64,000 nt of DNA from Conchocele bisecta (taxonomy: Eukaryota > Mollusca > Bivalvia > Lucinida > Thyasiridae): assembly GCA_029237695.1 (NCBI GenBank), contig CM055266.1, forward strand, positions 108,207,370 to 108,271,369. The letters are read 5' to 3'. The position numbers and the translations under genes are program-made. The notes beneath the pieces were generated by a model. That model saw nothing but the letters and a program-made list of their open reading frames with translations. It was not told the DNA's origin and did no database searches. Shown here piece by piece: positions 32,101 through 37,193 of this stretch (the stretch's first letter is position 1; each line of letters opens with the position of its first letter).

Positions 32101-35011
32101 TGTTTTATTTTTTATCATTTATTCCCTATTTAATCAGGAAAAAAATGAATACAACATTTGTGAAAGCAAAAATACACATTGAATTTGAAATCTGGGGTGT
32201 ATAATACTGTTTAGACACACAACTTAACTGGAGCCCTGATGATCAATAGCAAAAAATAGTATTGCTGGGAAACAAACAACTGAGTGGAAATTAGAGACTT
32301 TTACCTACATGTATCAGCCACCCGTCCACTCAATGGTGGCTAATATTTGGTGATAGTGTGTGCCGGGACCAACCCAGGCCTTTCCCCAGCCCATTATAGC
32401 ACCTTAATTTTGAAAACAAGGTACCCAAGCACTATAAATTTCAGATATAAAAAAGTTTAAATTTTGATTGTTTTTTCATTAAGTTTCAGTTCCATTTGAT
32501 CCTTGCAAGCACTATAAGAGTGTATTATAAGGCTTAAACATATATTACATGTAAATGGGATATATGGGTATATGCCCAATTTAATAATTATAACTCACGA
32601 TTAAATACCCCAGCGCCTTAAATTATTTCTGGGGAAAGGCACCCGGAAATATCCCATAGGATAGGTTTCCACTCAAACAAATCAATCAACAATCAAGAAA
32701 CGAGGAAGCTTCCTCGTTTCTCGATTGTTGATTGATTTGTTCCCATTTTCAGCGAGACGCCAAAGGGCAGGTCCCAGTAAAGACATTATTACCAAATAGT
32801 TTAACGAGTGTTGTATAAATCTGCCTTTAAGATTTTACACATGTATTTAATTTGTTTCTATAGTATCTGATGGAACTAAATAACCCACACGATCTATGGG
32901 TCCCAGCTGTAGGAAGATAATTGTTTCCCGCCCACCAGTAGCCTATTTCACCAACATTGCAAAGTATACTTTTCTAGCAAAGTATACTTTGAGGGAGTAA
33001 TCATTTATTTTTGCTGAAATGCATTATTTCATATAGAGCTAACGACTGCATATACCGTAAAGATTCTAATAGATGCCCGGGCATCTATTAGAATCACCAC
33101 TGGCTCCGAAGTCCAGGGTGGGCGTTTAATAGAGGCAAGTGTTATTCAGCAAAGGGAAAATGATAACAAAATATACGATGTTCTGCTATCTGAACAAAAA
33201 CATAACTTAGGGACGTTATACGTCTCAAATGGCAGACTTGATTGTACTGTCTGTCAGTTTATACATTTTTGGGCCAAGACGTTTCGGCCCACTCTGGTCA
33301 TTATGGTACAGTCGGTAGAAATGTTAAATTTAATGGTAATGTATATCAAGACAGCATCAATCATTAATGCTGATCAGATTTACGCCTACAGACGTTTTGA
33401 AAATGGCGTCTCCGTAACCGTGTAAATTCTGATCACCCTGTGTCCGTGCAAATAGCTACTGCTGATGAGGAATTTACTGTGACACCGGAAAGTCGAATTT
33501 CGCTTCCGCTTTTGAAAGTGAAAGTAGCAATTATGTTTTTTCCCCCGATTTTAAAGGAAGTTGCTTTCGAAATAATGGAAAGAAAAAAAATCTAATTGGA
33601 CAATTAGCTCCAATTTTGTTTCAAGTCGGTACTGGGCGTTTATTAGAGGCACTAATTTCGTGAAAATCGGCCAAAAAATGTGTCATTTTCAACGTAAAAA
33701 GTGGGGGGTGGACGTCTATTAGAGCAGTGGGTGTCTATTAGAATCTTTACGGTATTTGATGATTAAAAGTATGCAGAATTATTATACTGAATTTATTACA
33801 TTATCACAGCCAAAATGGCTGTGATAATGTAATAAATTCAGAATAATAAAAATTAATAAATTTATCCTTAAATTTCAAATTTCTCCCTCAAAGTATACTT
33901 TGCTAGAAAAGTATACTTTGCAATGTTGGTGAAATAGGCTACTGGTGCCCTGAGACAAGGATATCCGCATAGCCATGCCCATGTGAGATTTCCTTGTCCC
34001 ACCCTACTCGTCTCACATCTGGCAACGATACATTTTCTAATTATAGAGCAACATTATGGCTAATACGTCTAACAATTATCCCATAAAACAAGGAAATGTG
34101 GTCTGTCGACACACTTAGGGCCCCTATAGGTGATTCAAAAATAAACAGACAGAGTGAGACGATAGCGAGGGTAGTCCTTGTCCCACACCAGTGCATATGA
34201 TGGATACTCTTAGTCACAACTAGAAATTGACGATGTCCACTAGTGCATGTGTATCTCCCTCCCCTCAGACATGCAGTCAATAATTAGAGGGAGAAAACTA
34301 ATATGGCATTAAGGGGAGAATTGTCATTATTGCATGTGACACACCTGTGGGTAAAGGTATATGTATGTTTGAAGTTTCATGATAACATTCCAAAGGGTAT
34401 TCGAGTTGTGCTCCGGACACGAATCAGTGTGCAAAAAATAAAGAGAGATAATTTAGTGAGGGTCAAACAACATTTATCTCCCTTGCATTTATCTCATAAT
34501 TTATTTTGGATGATCTCCCTTGGCTGCTAGAATGCCTAAGTTAAATTAAAACATCGAAATAAGACTCTTTTTACCATACAAACGTATTCAAATCAGCTTC
34601 AATAACTTCTTAAGAACGGTATTAAAAGGTTTTGAGACATATTAATTGGATAACTTATTCATTACATGAGGATTTTGTGAGCATTTGGGGGAAAATGAGG
34701 ATTTGGGCGAATCGTGCGCCCGACAGAATGGGATAAACGCCACGAGATCCGGAGACGTGACAAAAAACTCAGATATTCTGGCTAAAACTTCCGGCAGGCC
34801 TGAATTAAGATATCGGCTGACATATCCACCTTGAAATACTTACTACAGTCTGCTTAACATAACTTATAGGTATATAACCGATTTCTCCAAACCCATTCTG
34901 TGCCAAATACCAATCAGAATTGGTTTTATCCAGCACAGTAAACTGATCATTAGCCTTAAATGACAGGTATTTAGATAAGACGGTTTGATAATCATATAAT
35001 GCTTTGTACAT
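8012..35011 (-). CDS. NCKIPSD: NCKIPSD/SPIN90 homologue, full 11-exon model
   Basis: SH3-domain protein that binds Nck and N-WASP, activates Arp2/3 to seed linear actin filaments, and works with formins in the cortex and in endocytosis (family knowledge). Coding exons on the minus strand are 35011-34844, 29500-29391, 26992-26913, 24551-23965, 22596-22426, 21268-21182, 19243-19105, 15171-15091, 13461-13240, 9713-9541 and 8197-8012: 2004 nt, 667 residues (human about 720). Residues 1-56 form an SH3 domain. About 57-100 are a helical 'SIDRAIEAIH' segment. About 100-285 are low-complexity, proline- and serine-rich. About 285-667 form the alpha-helical SPIN90/Ldb17 leucine-rich domain. All intron phases agree and each exon aligns to the vertebrate protein in order. 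Three donors are GTC-type. The C-terminus is encoded by a minisatellite unit. Confidence 0.93.
8262..8533. mobile_element. Element J, copy 1
   Basis: Begins with 'tttatcccatcaac' and a 'cacggtgccgtg' palindrome, and ends in inverted arms 'gaatagtaggttagtgccg' / 'cggcactaacctactattc'. The same element at 56740-57003 borders the 95 bp satellite, whose units contain the left end of J. It lies just upstream of the exon 11 acceptor, in intron 10. Confidence 0.75.
8537..8825. mobile_element. MITE family K fragment
   Basis: Shares 'atatgagacacgcc', 'gattttgtaccttcggacat' and 'gttgacaaaatt' with the full palindromic copy at 9800-10027. The arms here are rearranged. Confidence 0.65.
8826..9145. repeat. 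Diverged direct repeat, about 155 bp unit
   Basis: Two units each hold 'atgtaggactagttcg', 'gggggataa', 'taaggatttgaggt/c' and 'cacactg'. A third partial start is near 9127 ('gatcagtggg'). No coding potential. Confidence 0.65.
9146..9470. mobile_element. Relic of TIR element H
   Basis: Contains 'catggggcaaaaaggag', 'gattttgaaaattggtcca'-like and 'cccatgtcaaattcccatag' blocks known from 996-1574 and 12511-13084, without clear ends. Confidence 0.45.
9541..9713 (-). CDS. NCKIPSD: NCKIPSD exon 10
   Basis: Acceptor TTATAG, entry phase 1 (completes a GAG codon). The exon encodes 'FEHEPRPPDAVMKFLQDLY' and ends in 'DLSPGDK', the most conserved part of the leucine-rich domain. The donor is AAG|GTCGGT, with C at +3, unusual but fixed by the phase-0 join to exon 11. 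Confidence 0.93.
9800..10027. mobile_element. MITE family K, complete palindromic copy
   Basis: Arms 'ctatatatgagacatgcca' and 'ggcatgtctcatatag' are inverted. Both arms carry 'ccttcggac' and 'atttcatgaaat' blocks. Length about 228 bp, no ORF. Lies in intron 9. Confidence 0.85.
10028..10585. other. Intronic sequence without recognisable feature
   Basis: I see no exon, element end or internal repeat here. Confidence 0.4.
10586..11559 (+). mobile_element. Helentron-like/pearl element, family B, copy 1
   Basis: Starts with 'attggtccgtaagcgaggc', containing a GTAAGC/GCTTAC hairpin. The core is several tandem units of about 150-170 bp ('gaccttgaccttgggatcag', 'ggcacagcatgg', 'atgaaggaaatagaagttat'). 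It then has a short GGACG run, and ends in a C-run/G-run hairpin around 'acaactcgttgcgg' followed by TATAATAA. No ORF. The layout matches pearl/HINE elements. Confidence 0.8.
11577..12068 (+). mobile_element. Helentron-like/pearl element, family B, copy 2
   Basis: Same start ('attggtcagtaagtgaggc'), fewer core units, a GGACGGACGG run at about 12010 and the same terminal hairpin around 'acaactcgttgcgg'. It lies only 17 bp after copy 1 in the same orientation. Confidence 0.8.
12249..12470. mobile_element. MITE family L, copy 1
   Basis: Ends are inverted: 'ggggcccgtttcacta' and 'ttagtgaaacggcccc'. The centre is a palindrome around 'gcagcctatgctca'. Complete relative at 59869-60102; half copy at 25117-25246. 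Confidence 0.8.
12511..13084. mobile_element. TIR element H, copy 2 (well preserved)
   Basis: Long inverted ends, 'tatagtctgtttcacgaaag' and its complement, extend about 60 bp inward through 'ttacggccatataaacaatt'. A small hairpin 'gacatcttcac/gtgaagatgtc' sits at 12877-12901. No transposase. Confidence 0.85.
13240..13461 (-). CDS. NCKIPSD: NCKIPSD exon 9
   Basis: The acceptor is the CATTACAG just before ACC; the alternative TTACAG 20 nt upstream would break the frame. The exon encodes 'DHLNAKFLHSVLDAI', 'LAFNLHL' and 'EKVLLLFNRD', matching the leucine-rich domain in order. Donor GATG|GTCAGT (C at +3). Entry and exit phase 1. Confidence 0.92.
13528..13858. mobile_element. MITE family N, copy 1
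   Basis: Ends 'gttaaccctttaaacacc' and 'ggggtgaaagagttaacg' are inverted. The centre holds the palindrome 'ctgatgagccggctcatcag' flanked by 'gtgcagatc' / 'gatctgcac', with an inner duplication (13564-13690). Relatives at 28105-28303 and 29589-29800. Confidence 0.8.
13925..14092 (-). mobile_element. tRNA-derived SINE, copy 1
   Basis: On the minus strand the head reads 'gggttgtggcctaggggtta' (A box-like TGGCctAGgGG) and then a B box-like 'ggtttcaaacct'; the tail runs through 'catcccactggtctg'. Other copies: 14629-14822, 19392-19958 (cluster), 24990-25113, 42205-42296. Confidence 0.75.
14093..14175. repeat. Family M fragment
   Basis: 'aatggcgaaccatg', 'ctctgatcagac' and 'gcaggctgatctggg' are family M blocks, abutting the SINE head. 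Confidence 0.5.
14176..14625. other. Intron 8 sequence, nothing recognised
   Basis: A/T-rich, no exon or element ends seen. Confidence 0.4.
14629..14822 (-). mobile_element. tRNA-derived SINE, copy 2 (full length)
   Basis: The minus-strand head 'gggttgtggtctaggggtta' and B box-like 'gggttcaaatct' lead to a tail ending 'gacgttaaacctattcact'. About 195 bp. Confidence 0.8.
14826..14990. mobile_element. MITE family M, near-complete arm
   Basis: Blocks in order: 'tgactggagaaatggg', 'gtgtagatccagatcagcct', 'gtctgatcaggatctgcact', 'acctgtcatgctt'. The internal complementarity of the GATC blocks allows folding. Confidence 0.75.
15091..15171 (-). CDS. NCKIPSD: NCKIPSD exon 8
   Basis: Acceptor TTGCAG, donor CACG|GTGAGT. 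Too short for ordinary ORF lists. Encodes 'RVSYVSLVLTMLFSTGESVP', aligned with the vertebrate segment whose core is 'MVFSMGE'. Entry and exit phase 1 agree with exons 7 and 9. Confidence 0.9.
15196..15480. mobile_element. MITE family P, copy 1 (uninterrupted)
   Basis: Shares 'gtgtcttttgatatcaagtt', 'tatcaggcaaggctaggaaa', 'ataatgtcagag' and 'cattctgtaacgtcat' with 25905-26640. Here 'taacatttta' and 'ataatgtcag' are only a few bases apart, giving an empty site for the fold-back inserted in copy 2. Confidence 0.7.
15604..17269 (+). mobile_element. Helentron-like element, family E, copy 1
   Basis: Starts 'caagagctgtaggagaacag' and 'catagctcgactacgagg'. The core has about eight units of roughly 200 bp ('aaaccttaaccaaggttgac', 'gtaggtcaaggtcaaatata', 'ttattgatgtacatc'). 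It ends with a 'gacgccgacgccg' run and an 'attcttcgaaaagtcgagct' terminus. An inverted copy is at 52168-53563. Confidence 0.85.
17300..17640 (-). pseudogene. 3' end of a LINE polyprotein (RNase H-side tail)
   Basis: An open minus-strand segment of about 110 codons carries 'CIPCHSAFTVQHILLDC', the Cys/His cluster with a following HILL.C motif typical of the C-terminal end of jockey/CR1-clade ORF2 proteins. The rest of the LINE is absent: family E ends 30 bp away on one side. A truncated copy, not a host gene. Confidence 0.7.
17740..18605 (+). mobile_element. Helentron-like element, family C, copy 1
   Basis: The core has 'tttacccgagcgtt' twice ahead of GGAC runs. The end is 'ggtaacactaaatgcccc' and the hairpin 'atgccccctcc/ggtggggcat' followed by AAAAA. 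A separate TIR element (18352-18530) lies within the GGAC microsatellite. Confidence 0.75.
18352..18530. mobile_element. Small TIR element W, copy 2
   Basis: Nearly identical to 474-648, including 'aggtggctaattgtaaccaa' and both 'cacataag' ends. Flanked on both sides by GGAC repeats. Confidence 0.7.
18606..18880 (+). repeat. Family D core units, partial
   Basis: 'gggggagataatcca', 'gcactcatcataaggaag' and 'ctacataccaagtttcag' are the roughly 180 bp core of the element at 29873-30735. It ends in 'gacggacggac' without the hairpin. Confidence 0.7.
18966..19082. mobile_element. MITE family M palindrome, 22 bp from exon 7
   Basis: Arms 'tggcaatgactgaataaa' and 'ttatccagtcacagcca' surround 'gcggccagtgtagatc' / 'gatctacactggccgc'. 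It lies just inside intron 7, close to the donor of exon 7. Confidence 0.75.
19105..19243 (-). CDS. NCKIPSD: NCKIPSD exon 7 (complete copy)
   Basis: Acceptor GTGTTAG|GAG, donor GACG|GTAAAC. Encodes 'ETRLRLRLLLLRVFGAMCAL' and then 'LLLFSILTTELAEEVQTNMD', aligned without gaps to the vertebrate protein. Its start is duplicated 110 bp upstream (19285-19353). Confidence 0.93.
19285..19353 (-). pseudogene. Truncated tandem copy of NCKIPSD exon 7
   Basis: Has its own acceptor (AATGTTAG|GAC) and reads 'DTWLRLLLLRVFGAMCALHS' plus MV. It lacks two codons present in the complete copy and loses similarity after ATGGTC. No donor equivalent to exon 7 follows. The copies are 110 bp apart, so reading from this acceptor to the real donor changes the frame. 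Probably a dead duplicate, or an unproductive alternative exon. Confidence 0.8.
19392..19958 (-). mobile_element. Cluster of four SINE copies or pieces
   Basis: Pieces at 19392-19505 (tail side), 19512-19712 (full), 19712-19783 (head only) and 19836-19956 (head side). Each has the 'ttgaacccacaacc' B-box complement or the 'gtttaacgtcccagc' tail complement. They lie directly upstream of the duplicated exon 7. Confidence 0.75.
20238..20488. mobile_element. TIR fold-back with 'TTAACCCTTAGAC' ends
   Basis: Ends 'ttaacccttagactgc' and 'gcggtctaagggttaa' are inverted; an inner palindrome 'gacagcacttcagaatcatt' is centred at about 20346. Length 251 bp. Intron 6. Confidence 0.8.
20681..20874. repeat. 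Inverted repeat with 80 bp loop
   Basis: 'aggtggaagactcggaccta' and 'aaatggctcatttgaaaa' recur inverted at 20820-20874. Adjacent 20505-20680 shares 'aaaagacactggctt' and 'cctcagaattcc' with family P. Confidence 0.7.
20895..21160. mobile_element. MITE family Q, copy 1
   Basis: Inverted arms 'gcataaacacattttcgtct' and 'gatgaaaatgtgtttatgc', with outer blocks 'ggtgcggcactcc' and 'gtgtgcagcacc'. Copy 2 at 60130-60425. It ends 22 bp from exon 6. Confidence 0.75.
21182..21268 (-). CDS. NCKIPSD: NCKIPSD exon 6
   Basis: Acceptor TGTTACAG, donor ATG|GTAGGT, phase 0 on both sides. 29 codons: 'ARDSYECVHNLVQYYQM' matches the vertebrate helix that ends in 'VAYYQM' at the same splice point. Confidence 0.92.
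21310..21560. mobile_element. pogo/Tigger-like MITE fragment
   Basis: 'cagtgaaacttgcacaagcg', 'tgcgaccac', 'cttaacgcggtc' and 'gtattaaacgacc' resemble the 'taacgcgg' type ends of pogo-like elements; similar pieces lie at 46655-46730 and 46920-47010. Tentative. Confidence 0.35.
21665..21746. repeat. 31 bp tandem repeat, 2.6 units
   Basis: 'cgcttagcacatgggaaaca' followed by 'ccaggactggt' is repeated exactly. Confidence 0.9.
22122..22200. repeat. 79 bp palindrome
   Basis: 'ttattgttcacgtattgga' pairs with 'tccagtatgtgaacaataa' around 'aatgcgaagcatt'. Confidence 0.85.
22426..22596 (-). CDS. NCKIPSD: NCKIPSD exon 5
   Basis: Acceptor ATTGCAG, phase 0. Encodes 'RLSEIFAELTVCKDDSQQRG' and 'WHLHEDED', matching the vertebrate block 'KDDAQQR.W.L.EDE'. 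Donor CTG|GTCTGT has C at +3. Reading on instead gives a cysteine and an in-frame TAA, so the donor is placed by the phase-0 join to exon 6. Confidence 0.9.
22597..23140. other. Intron 4 sequence, nothing recognised
   Basis: Part of 23040-23130 resembles family P ('gacaagtttatcagg'). No exon seen. Confidence 0.4.
23141..23436. mobile_element. MITE family G, copy 2 (intact)
   Basis: About 296 bp. Each end has two AAAGTATACTTT motifs separated by 'ctagc'; the centre is the palindrome 'gaatttattacattat' / 'ataatgtaataaattc'. Provides the uninterrupted reference for copies 1 and 3. Confidence 0.85.
23508..23597. mobile_element. Piece of TTAA-type MITE F
   Basis: 'tttacgtccgatataaaatg' and 'aatgccaatcaacac' match the inner right part of 37194-37705. 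Confidence 0.6.
23598..23712. mobile_element. MITE family K palindromic piece
   Basis: 'aatgacatcacaagttgaca' is inverted at 23683 around 'gcggaatagaattccgc'. Confidence 0.7.
23965..24551 (-). CDS. NCKIPSD: NCKIPSD exon 4 (linker and start of leucine-rich domain)
   Basis: Acceptor ATGTAG, donor GAG|GTGAGT; 587 nt. The first part has a basic stretch 'KQKKTRSSKRV' (possible nuclear localisation signal) followed directly by 'APPPPASP', a short proline-rich motif in the place where the vertebrate protein has its proline-rich, SH3-binding region. A long Ser/Thr/Glu-rich linker follows. The last 55 residues start the conserved domain with 'EEVRRNTGLSYELSGVAIE'. Confidence 0.92.
24575..24795. mobile_element. 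MITE family M, inverted pair
   Basis: 'gtggctggagaaatgg', 'gtgtagatccagatcagcct' and 'gatctgcactgttc' are followed by the inverted 'ccatttctccagtcacagcc'. Confidence 0.75.
24990..25113 (-). mobile_element. SINE fragment
   Basis: 'ttcaagtctcatccaaaaga', 'actgggatggaaata' and 'tttaaacccacaac' are the SINE body and B-box side in reverse. Confidence 0.6.
25117..25246. mobile_element. MITE family L, half copy
   Basis: 'gggggccgtttcactaaact' through 'ttattgagcataggctgca'; the mirrored half is missing. Confidence 0.75.
25380..25822 (+). mobile_element. Helentron-like element, family C, copy 2
   Basis: Two 'ccatttacccgagcgttaag' blocks, a core with 'gaccttgaccctgggctta', a short GGAC run, 'ggtaacactatatgcccc' and the hairpin 'tgcccccctcac/ggtggcgggggca' followed by TAAAAA. 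Confidence 0.75.
25905..26640. mobile_element. MITE family P, copy 2, interrupted by fold-back I
   Basis: The left part to 26061 and the right part from 26496 ('aataatgtcagagta', 'cattctgtaatgtcat') together match 15196-15480, with 434 bp of element I between them. Confidence 0.75.
26062..26495. mobile_element. Fold-back element I, copy 2
   Basis: Same palindrome arms as 2134-2489, but the centre is expanded by an A-run/T-run stem with 'aaaaattacaattttc' and 'gaaaattgtaatttttt'. The single-copy flank follows and ends 'gctggaattattgat'. Confidence 0.8.
26645..26757. mobile_element. MITE family M palindrome
   Basis: 'gtggctgtgactggagaaat' and 'atttctccagtcacatccac' are inverted around 'ccagtgtcagtgggatc'. 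Confidence 0.8.
26913..26992 (-). CDS. NCKIPSD: NCKIPSD exon 3
   Basis: Acceptor GTGTTGCAG, donor ACTG|GTAAGT; 80 nt. Encodes 'QLIKHRKSVAEG' (vertebrate 'KLIHHRK') and then 'YHDQPPPKQVTSPT', the beginning of the proline-rich linker. Entry phase 2, exit phase 1. A 43 bp tandem array ends about 35 bp upstream of its acceptor. Confidence 0.9.
27026..27643. repeat. 43 bp minisatellite ending in an inverted unit
   Basis: About 13 units containing 'gcgggatgtgggggcaggga' and 'gtttcattcatctcctgtga'. In gene (minus) sense each unit has a pyrimidine-rich tract, 'ccctgcccccacatcccgc', running into 'tcttcacag', which resembles a 3' splice site. The last unit (27598-27643) is inverted, making a palindromic junction. 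Some units carry indels. Confidence 0.92.
27728..27895. mobile_element. MITE family K, diverged
   Basis: 'atatgagacaccccatgtga', 'tacgatatttttcataaatg' and 'tttactatgtgtctca' follow the family K order. Confidence 0.6.
28105..28303. mobile_element. MITE family N, copy 2
   Basis: 'gtgtagatccagatgagccg' and 'cgtctcatcaggatctgcac' surround a short 'gctcatgacgagc'; the end is 'ggggtgaaagggttaca'. Confidence 0.75.
28554..28890. mobile_element. Fold-back element I, copy 3
   Basis: Palindrome 28554-28708 around 'ggccggaaggcc', then the single-copy flank ending 'gctggaattattg'. Confidence 0.85.
28891..29390. other. Intron 2 sequence
   Basis: Contains 'tgtaccacctagaaccac' and 'tataccacatagaaccacca' as a weak direct repeat (about 28968 and 29136). 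No exon seen. Confidence 0.4.
29391..29500 (-). CDS. NCKIPSD: NCKIPSD exon 2
   Basis: Acceptor GGCTAG, donor CTACA|GTAAGG. Encodes 'VEESQVLKSIDRAIEAIHYQ' and 'GHYSSQQRDNL', matching the vertebrate segment with the same 'IDRAIEA' core directly after the SH3 domain. Ends in phase 2, completed to CAA by exon 3. Confidence 0.93.
29589..29800. mobile_element. MITE family N, copy 3
   Basis: 'gtgtagatccagatgagccg', 'gctcgtaacgagc' and 'catcaggatctgcactttt'; immediately upstream of exon 2. Confidence 0.75.
29873..30735 (+). mobile_element. Helentron-like element, family D
   Basis: Starts 'acaagaattctgtggaatta'. Core of four units of about 180 bp ('catctactcatcataaggaa', 'ctacataccaagtttcag', 'ccatgacccgggggtcaaat'). 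A poly-G run lies at 30560-30592. The end is GGACGG, 'ggtaacactaaatgcccc' and the same terminal hairpin as family C. Confidence 0.8.
31240..31445 (-). repeat. Family E-like core fragment
   Basis: 'ggttaaggtttttagtcaag', 'ttcaatactattatgcc' and 'gtgaccttgaccca' match the diverged core of family E in reverse. Confidence 0.6.
31446..31870. other. Intron 1 sequence, nothing recognised
   Basis: Only a G-rich stretch at 31498-31530 and a 'gtagccggcgcc...ggcgctt'-like G/C island near 31750-31795. Confidence 0.4.
31871..32238. mobile_element. TIR element with 'CCAGGGCTCCAG' ends
   Basis: 'ccagggctccagataaggt' and 'aacttaactggagccctg' are inverted; the inner palindrome 'gagctgcaaaaagcaaac' is centred at about 32063. 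Related to the palindrome at 57573-57748. Confidence 0.8.
32239..32677. other. Intron 1 sequence, nothing recognised
   Basis: A/T-rich, no element ends. Confidence 0.35.
32678..32742. repeat. 65 bp near-perfect palindrome
   Basis: 'aacaaatcaatcaacaatca' pairs with 'gattgttgattgatttgtt' around 'gaggaagcttcctc'. Confidence 0.9.
32936..33945. mobile_element. MITE family G, copy 3, interrupted by element U
   Basis: The left arm ends at 33054 and the right part resumes at 33753 with 'tatttgatgattaaaag', exactly as in the intact copy 2. Confidence 0.85.
33055..33752. mobile_element. TIR element U flanked by TA duplication
   Basis: Perfect 19 bp inverted ends 'ccgtaaagattctaataga', 698 bp, no ORF. 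TA at 33053-33054 and at 33753-33754 duplicates the single TA of the empty site in MITE G, as for Tc1/mariner-type transposition. An inner segment (about 33240-33398) carries another repeat, V, also at 61840-61962. Confidence 0.85.
33946..34843. other. Intron 1 sequence near exon 1
   Basis: I see no exon or element. Short ORFs here have no recognisable domain. Confidence 0.4.
34844..35011 (-). CDS. NCKIPSD: NCKIPSD exon 1 (SH3 domain)
   Basis: Encodes an SH3 domain from residue 1: 'MYKALYDYQ' (ALYDY motif), 'DWYLAQN' (aromatic ligand-binding residue) and 'GEIGYIPISYV' (conserved Pro and Tyr). Donor GTA|GTAAGT. The vertebrate protein starts in the same way, with the Met directly before the first SH3 strand, so I chose ATG 35011-35009. 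An upstream in-frame ATG at 35032 would add seven residues, but a possible acceptor (CAATAG, about 35025) suggests that region is intron or 5' UTR. Confidence 0.92.
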
Positions 35012-36193
35012 TTTAAAATTTACTATTGACAAATTTCACATAAAAAGTTGTATTTTTGCATATAAATAATTGTTTTCATTAAAACTTCTGAATATTTTGC
35101 AATGACAGCTGCATCTTGAATTTGGCTGAACTTGGTTAACAGACGGATTGACCCATGTGTACCTAAAACACGTAAAGTGGCGAAAAGAAGACTTTTTAGC
35201 GTAAAGTGGCGTAAAGAGGCAAAAAGAGGGGAACAGTTATATACAGTGAGGTAAAGCTGGATGATGGTTGTAATTCTGTTAATTGTCAGGCTCGTGTGCA
35301 GCTCAGAATTTACATCATAAAGTTATTGATTTCTGGGTTGACAAACATGGATTGTTACACTTAATATATTCCCGGTAATCAGAATTAAAATAATATTGAA
35401 ATGCGGAAAGTGAAGACCTTGGTCAGACTGTATATGTTATGTGAAATACAATAAGTTCTATGCTGACTTGGGTATGTGCATACACATTTCAAAACCAATG
35501 GTGAACTGTGCAGTTTCCATGCTGGTCTAAGTAATAGATCAAACGAGCTAACGACAGTATTAACGGCTGAGAAAAGGTACCGTGTGACGTATGTGACCAT
35601 ATGCGAAGTCTGATGATTCAGTCTAAAACATATTTAATTAAAAGTAGCCTTTTATCAATAACAAAATATTCAACACCCAGATCCATTAAAAAAAATGATA
35701 TTAAATATTGATTTTATTGCGATTAAAAAAGTTCCATGGGAATTTAACATGGGGCAAGAAGGAAATGGAGATTGATGAGGAGGATCGGAGAAAAAAAATG
35801 GAAAATGACTATGTGTAATTCCGACGAGTGTAAACCATGTGAAGACCGCATTAATGTGATGGCCGATCTCGGTATGTTCTGGGTACCCGCGGGTCACAAC
35901 TAATAAGTGTACATGTGCTCATATCAGTCAAGTCTCAAATGCATGTAGTTCATTTCAAAAAGTGTAAACCATGTTCAGACTGCATATATGTGTAGGCTGA
36001 TCGAGATATACACTGGTCGTAAATAATACATGTCACAAAGATCAGTTATTAGCACGTGCACTTCTGTGTGTAATACACAGAATCGCCATAATAAATGTGA
36101 ACGTCACTGGAGGAATTGGGCTTACGACATTTGTGACCAGTACATCGATATGCGTAAGTCAGTCTGCTCATACAGTAGAATGTGGAAAATATG
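35012..36193. other. Upstream region of NCKIPSD
   Basis: Should hold the promoter or a 5' UTR exon, but I recognise no TATA box or CpG-rich block. A family M piece lies near 35970-36020 and an element H relic near 35690-35800. 35160-35225 has a run of 'gtaaagtggcg' blocks. Confidence 0.4.
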
Positions 36194-36600
36194 TTAAAGT
36201 TACATGCCGACTCAGTAGACACAAAATGTCATTTATAGGAATTAAATAAGTGTATAATTGTGTCACTATTCCACCAGTTCTACAAATTTCGAGTGCCACT
36301 ATACATATATATAATCATTTAGTAATATGTATTTTGTGATAGTGACTCGCAGTGGTATCAGGCTATTTGCATATGCAAATGAGGCATGGTATTTTTTAAT
36401 TATTTATATAAATTAAATGCGTCAAATGAAAATATAATATTTTCGACAGATTATAAAGTATGATCATTGCACATCAAAAAATAAATACAGAGAAGAAATA
36501 GTAATGTCTGTTAACATTTTAAGGAAATATGGTAATCGCCCCTGATTTCAGTGTGGATGTTTACGTCTGATATAAAATGAGATGTCAGATTATTTTGCAA
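36194..36600. mobile_element. TTAA-type MITE F, copy 1 (right end lost)
   Basis: TTAA then 'agttacatgccgactcagta'; the body matches copy 2 through 'tatataaaatgagatgtcag'-like sequence. The right TIR is missing where the LINE piece begins. Confidence 0.7.
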
Positions 36601-36604
36601 AGCT

Positions 36605-37190
36605 GAAAATAAAGGTTAAATAAAGTGTGTGAGACTGAAAATGTATGGTTATGTAGTGTTGGTAGTCATGCAAAGGTAATAAGCAAATCACGTTACGTTG
36701 CTTCTCGTAAATTATTTGACTGTATGGTTCAACGAGCAAAACGGATCTACTGGTTCAATTTTCAGAACAAGCGACTGAACGATGCATCAGACAATCCTAA
36801 TGAGTTCTGGAAGATCATAGGTAAAGTTGGGGTAGGTCATGAACATAGTAAAGCTAACACAATGGAGATTGTGGTGGATGATGGAAGTGTAGTTACTGAT
36901 GTACACTCTAGTTTAGATCATTGTATAATCCGAATGGGCGTACTAGTTTTAACTTTCCACATTGTGATCAGACATTACCTAGTGTATCTTAACCTCTCTT
37001 CACCGATAACACATATGTCAAGGTCATTGCCAAGGTCAGTGAATGATCGAGACAAATTGTCTCCCCTGTTGTTGTATTATCAAGTCTAGTTCAAATGGTA
37101 TGACGTTGTAACAAGTATACCTGGGCCTGACAGACGAAAAGGGGTAACAAGTAGTTGGAGTGCAAGGGATAGGCTAGAATATACTAGGGT
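36605..37190 (+). pseudogene. LINE ORF2 fragment upstream of the reverse transcriptase
   Basis: An open stretch with 'RYVASRKLFDCMVQRAKRIY', 'NPNEFWKIIGKVGVGHEHSK' and 'MEIVVDDGSVVTD' matches the region between endonuclease and RT of CR1/L2-like LINEs (the FWK.I.KIG motif). The frame decays after about 36930. Confidence 0.75.
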
Positions 37191-37193
37191 ATG

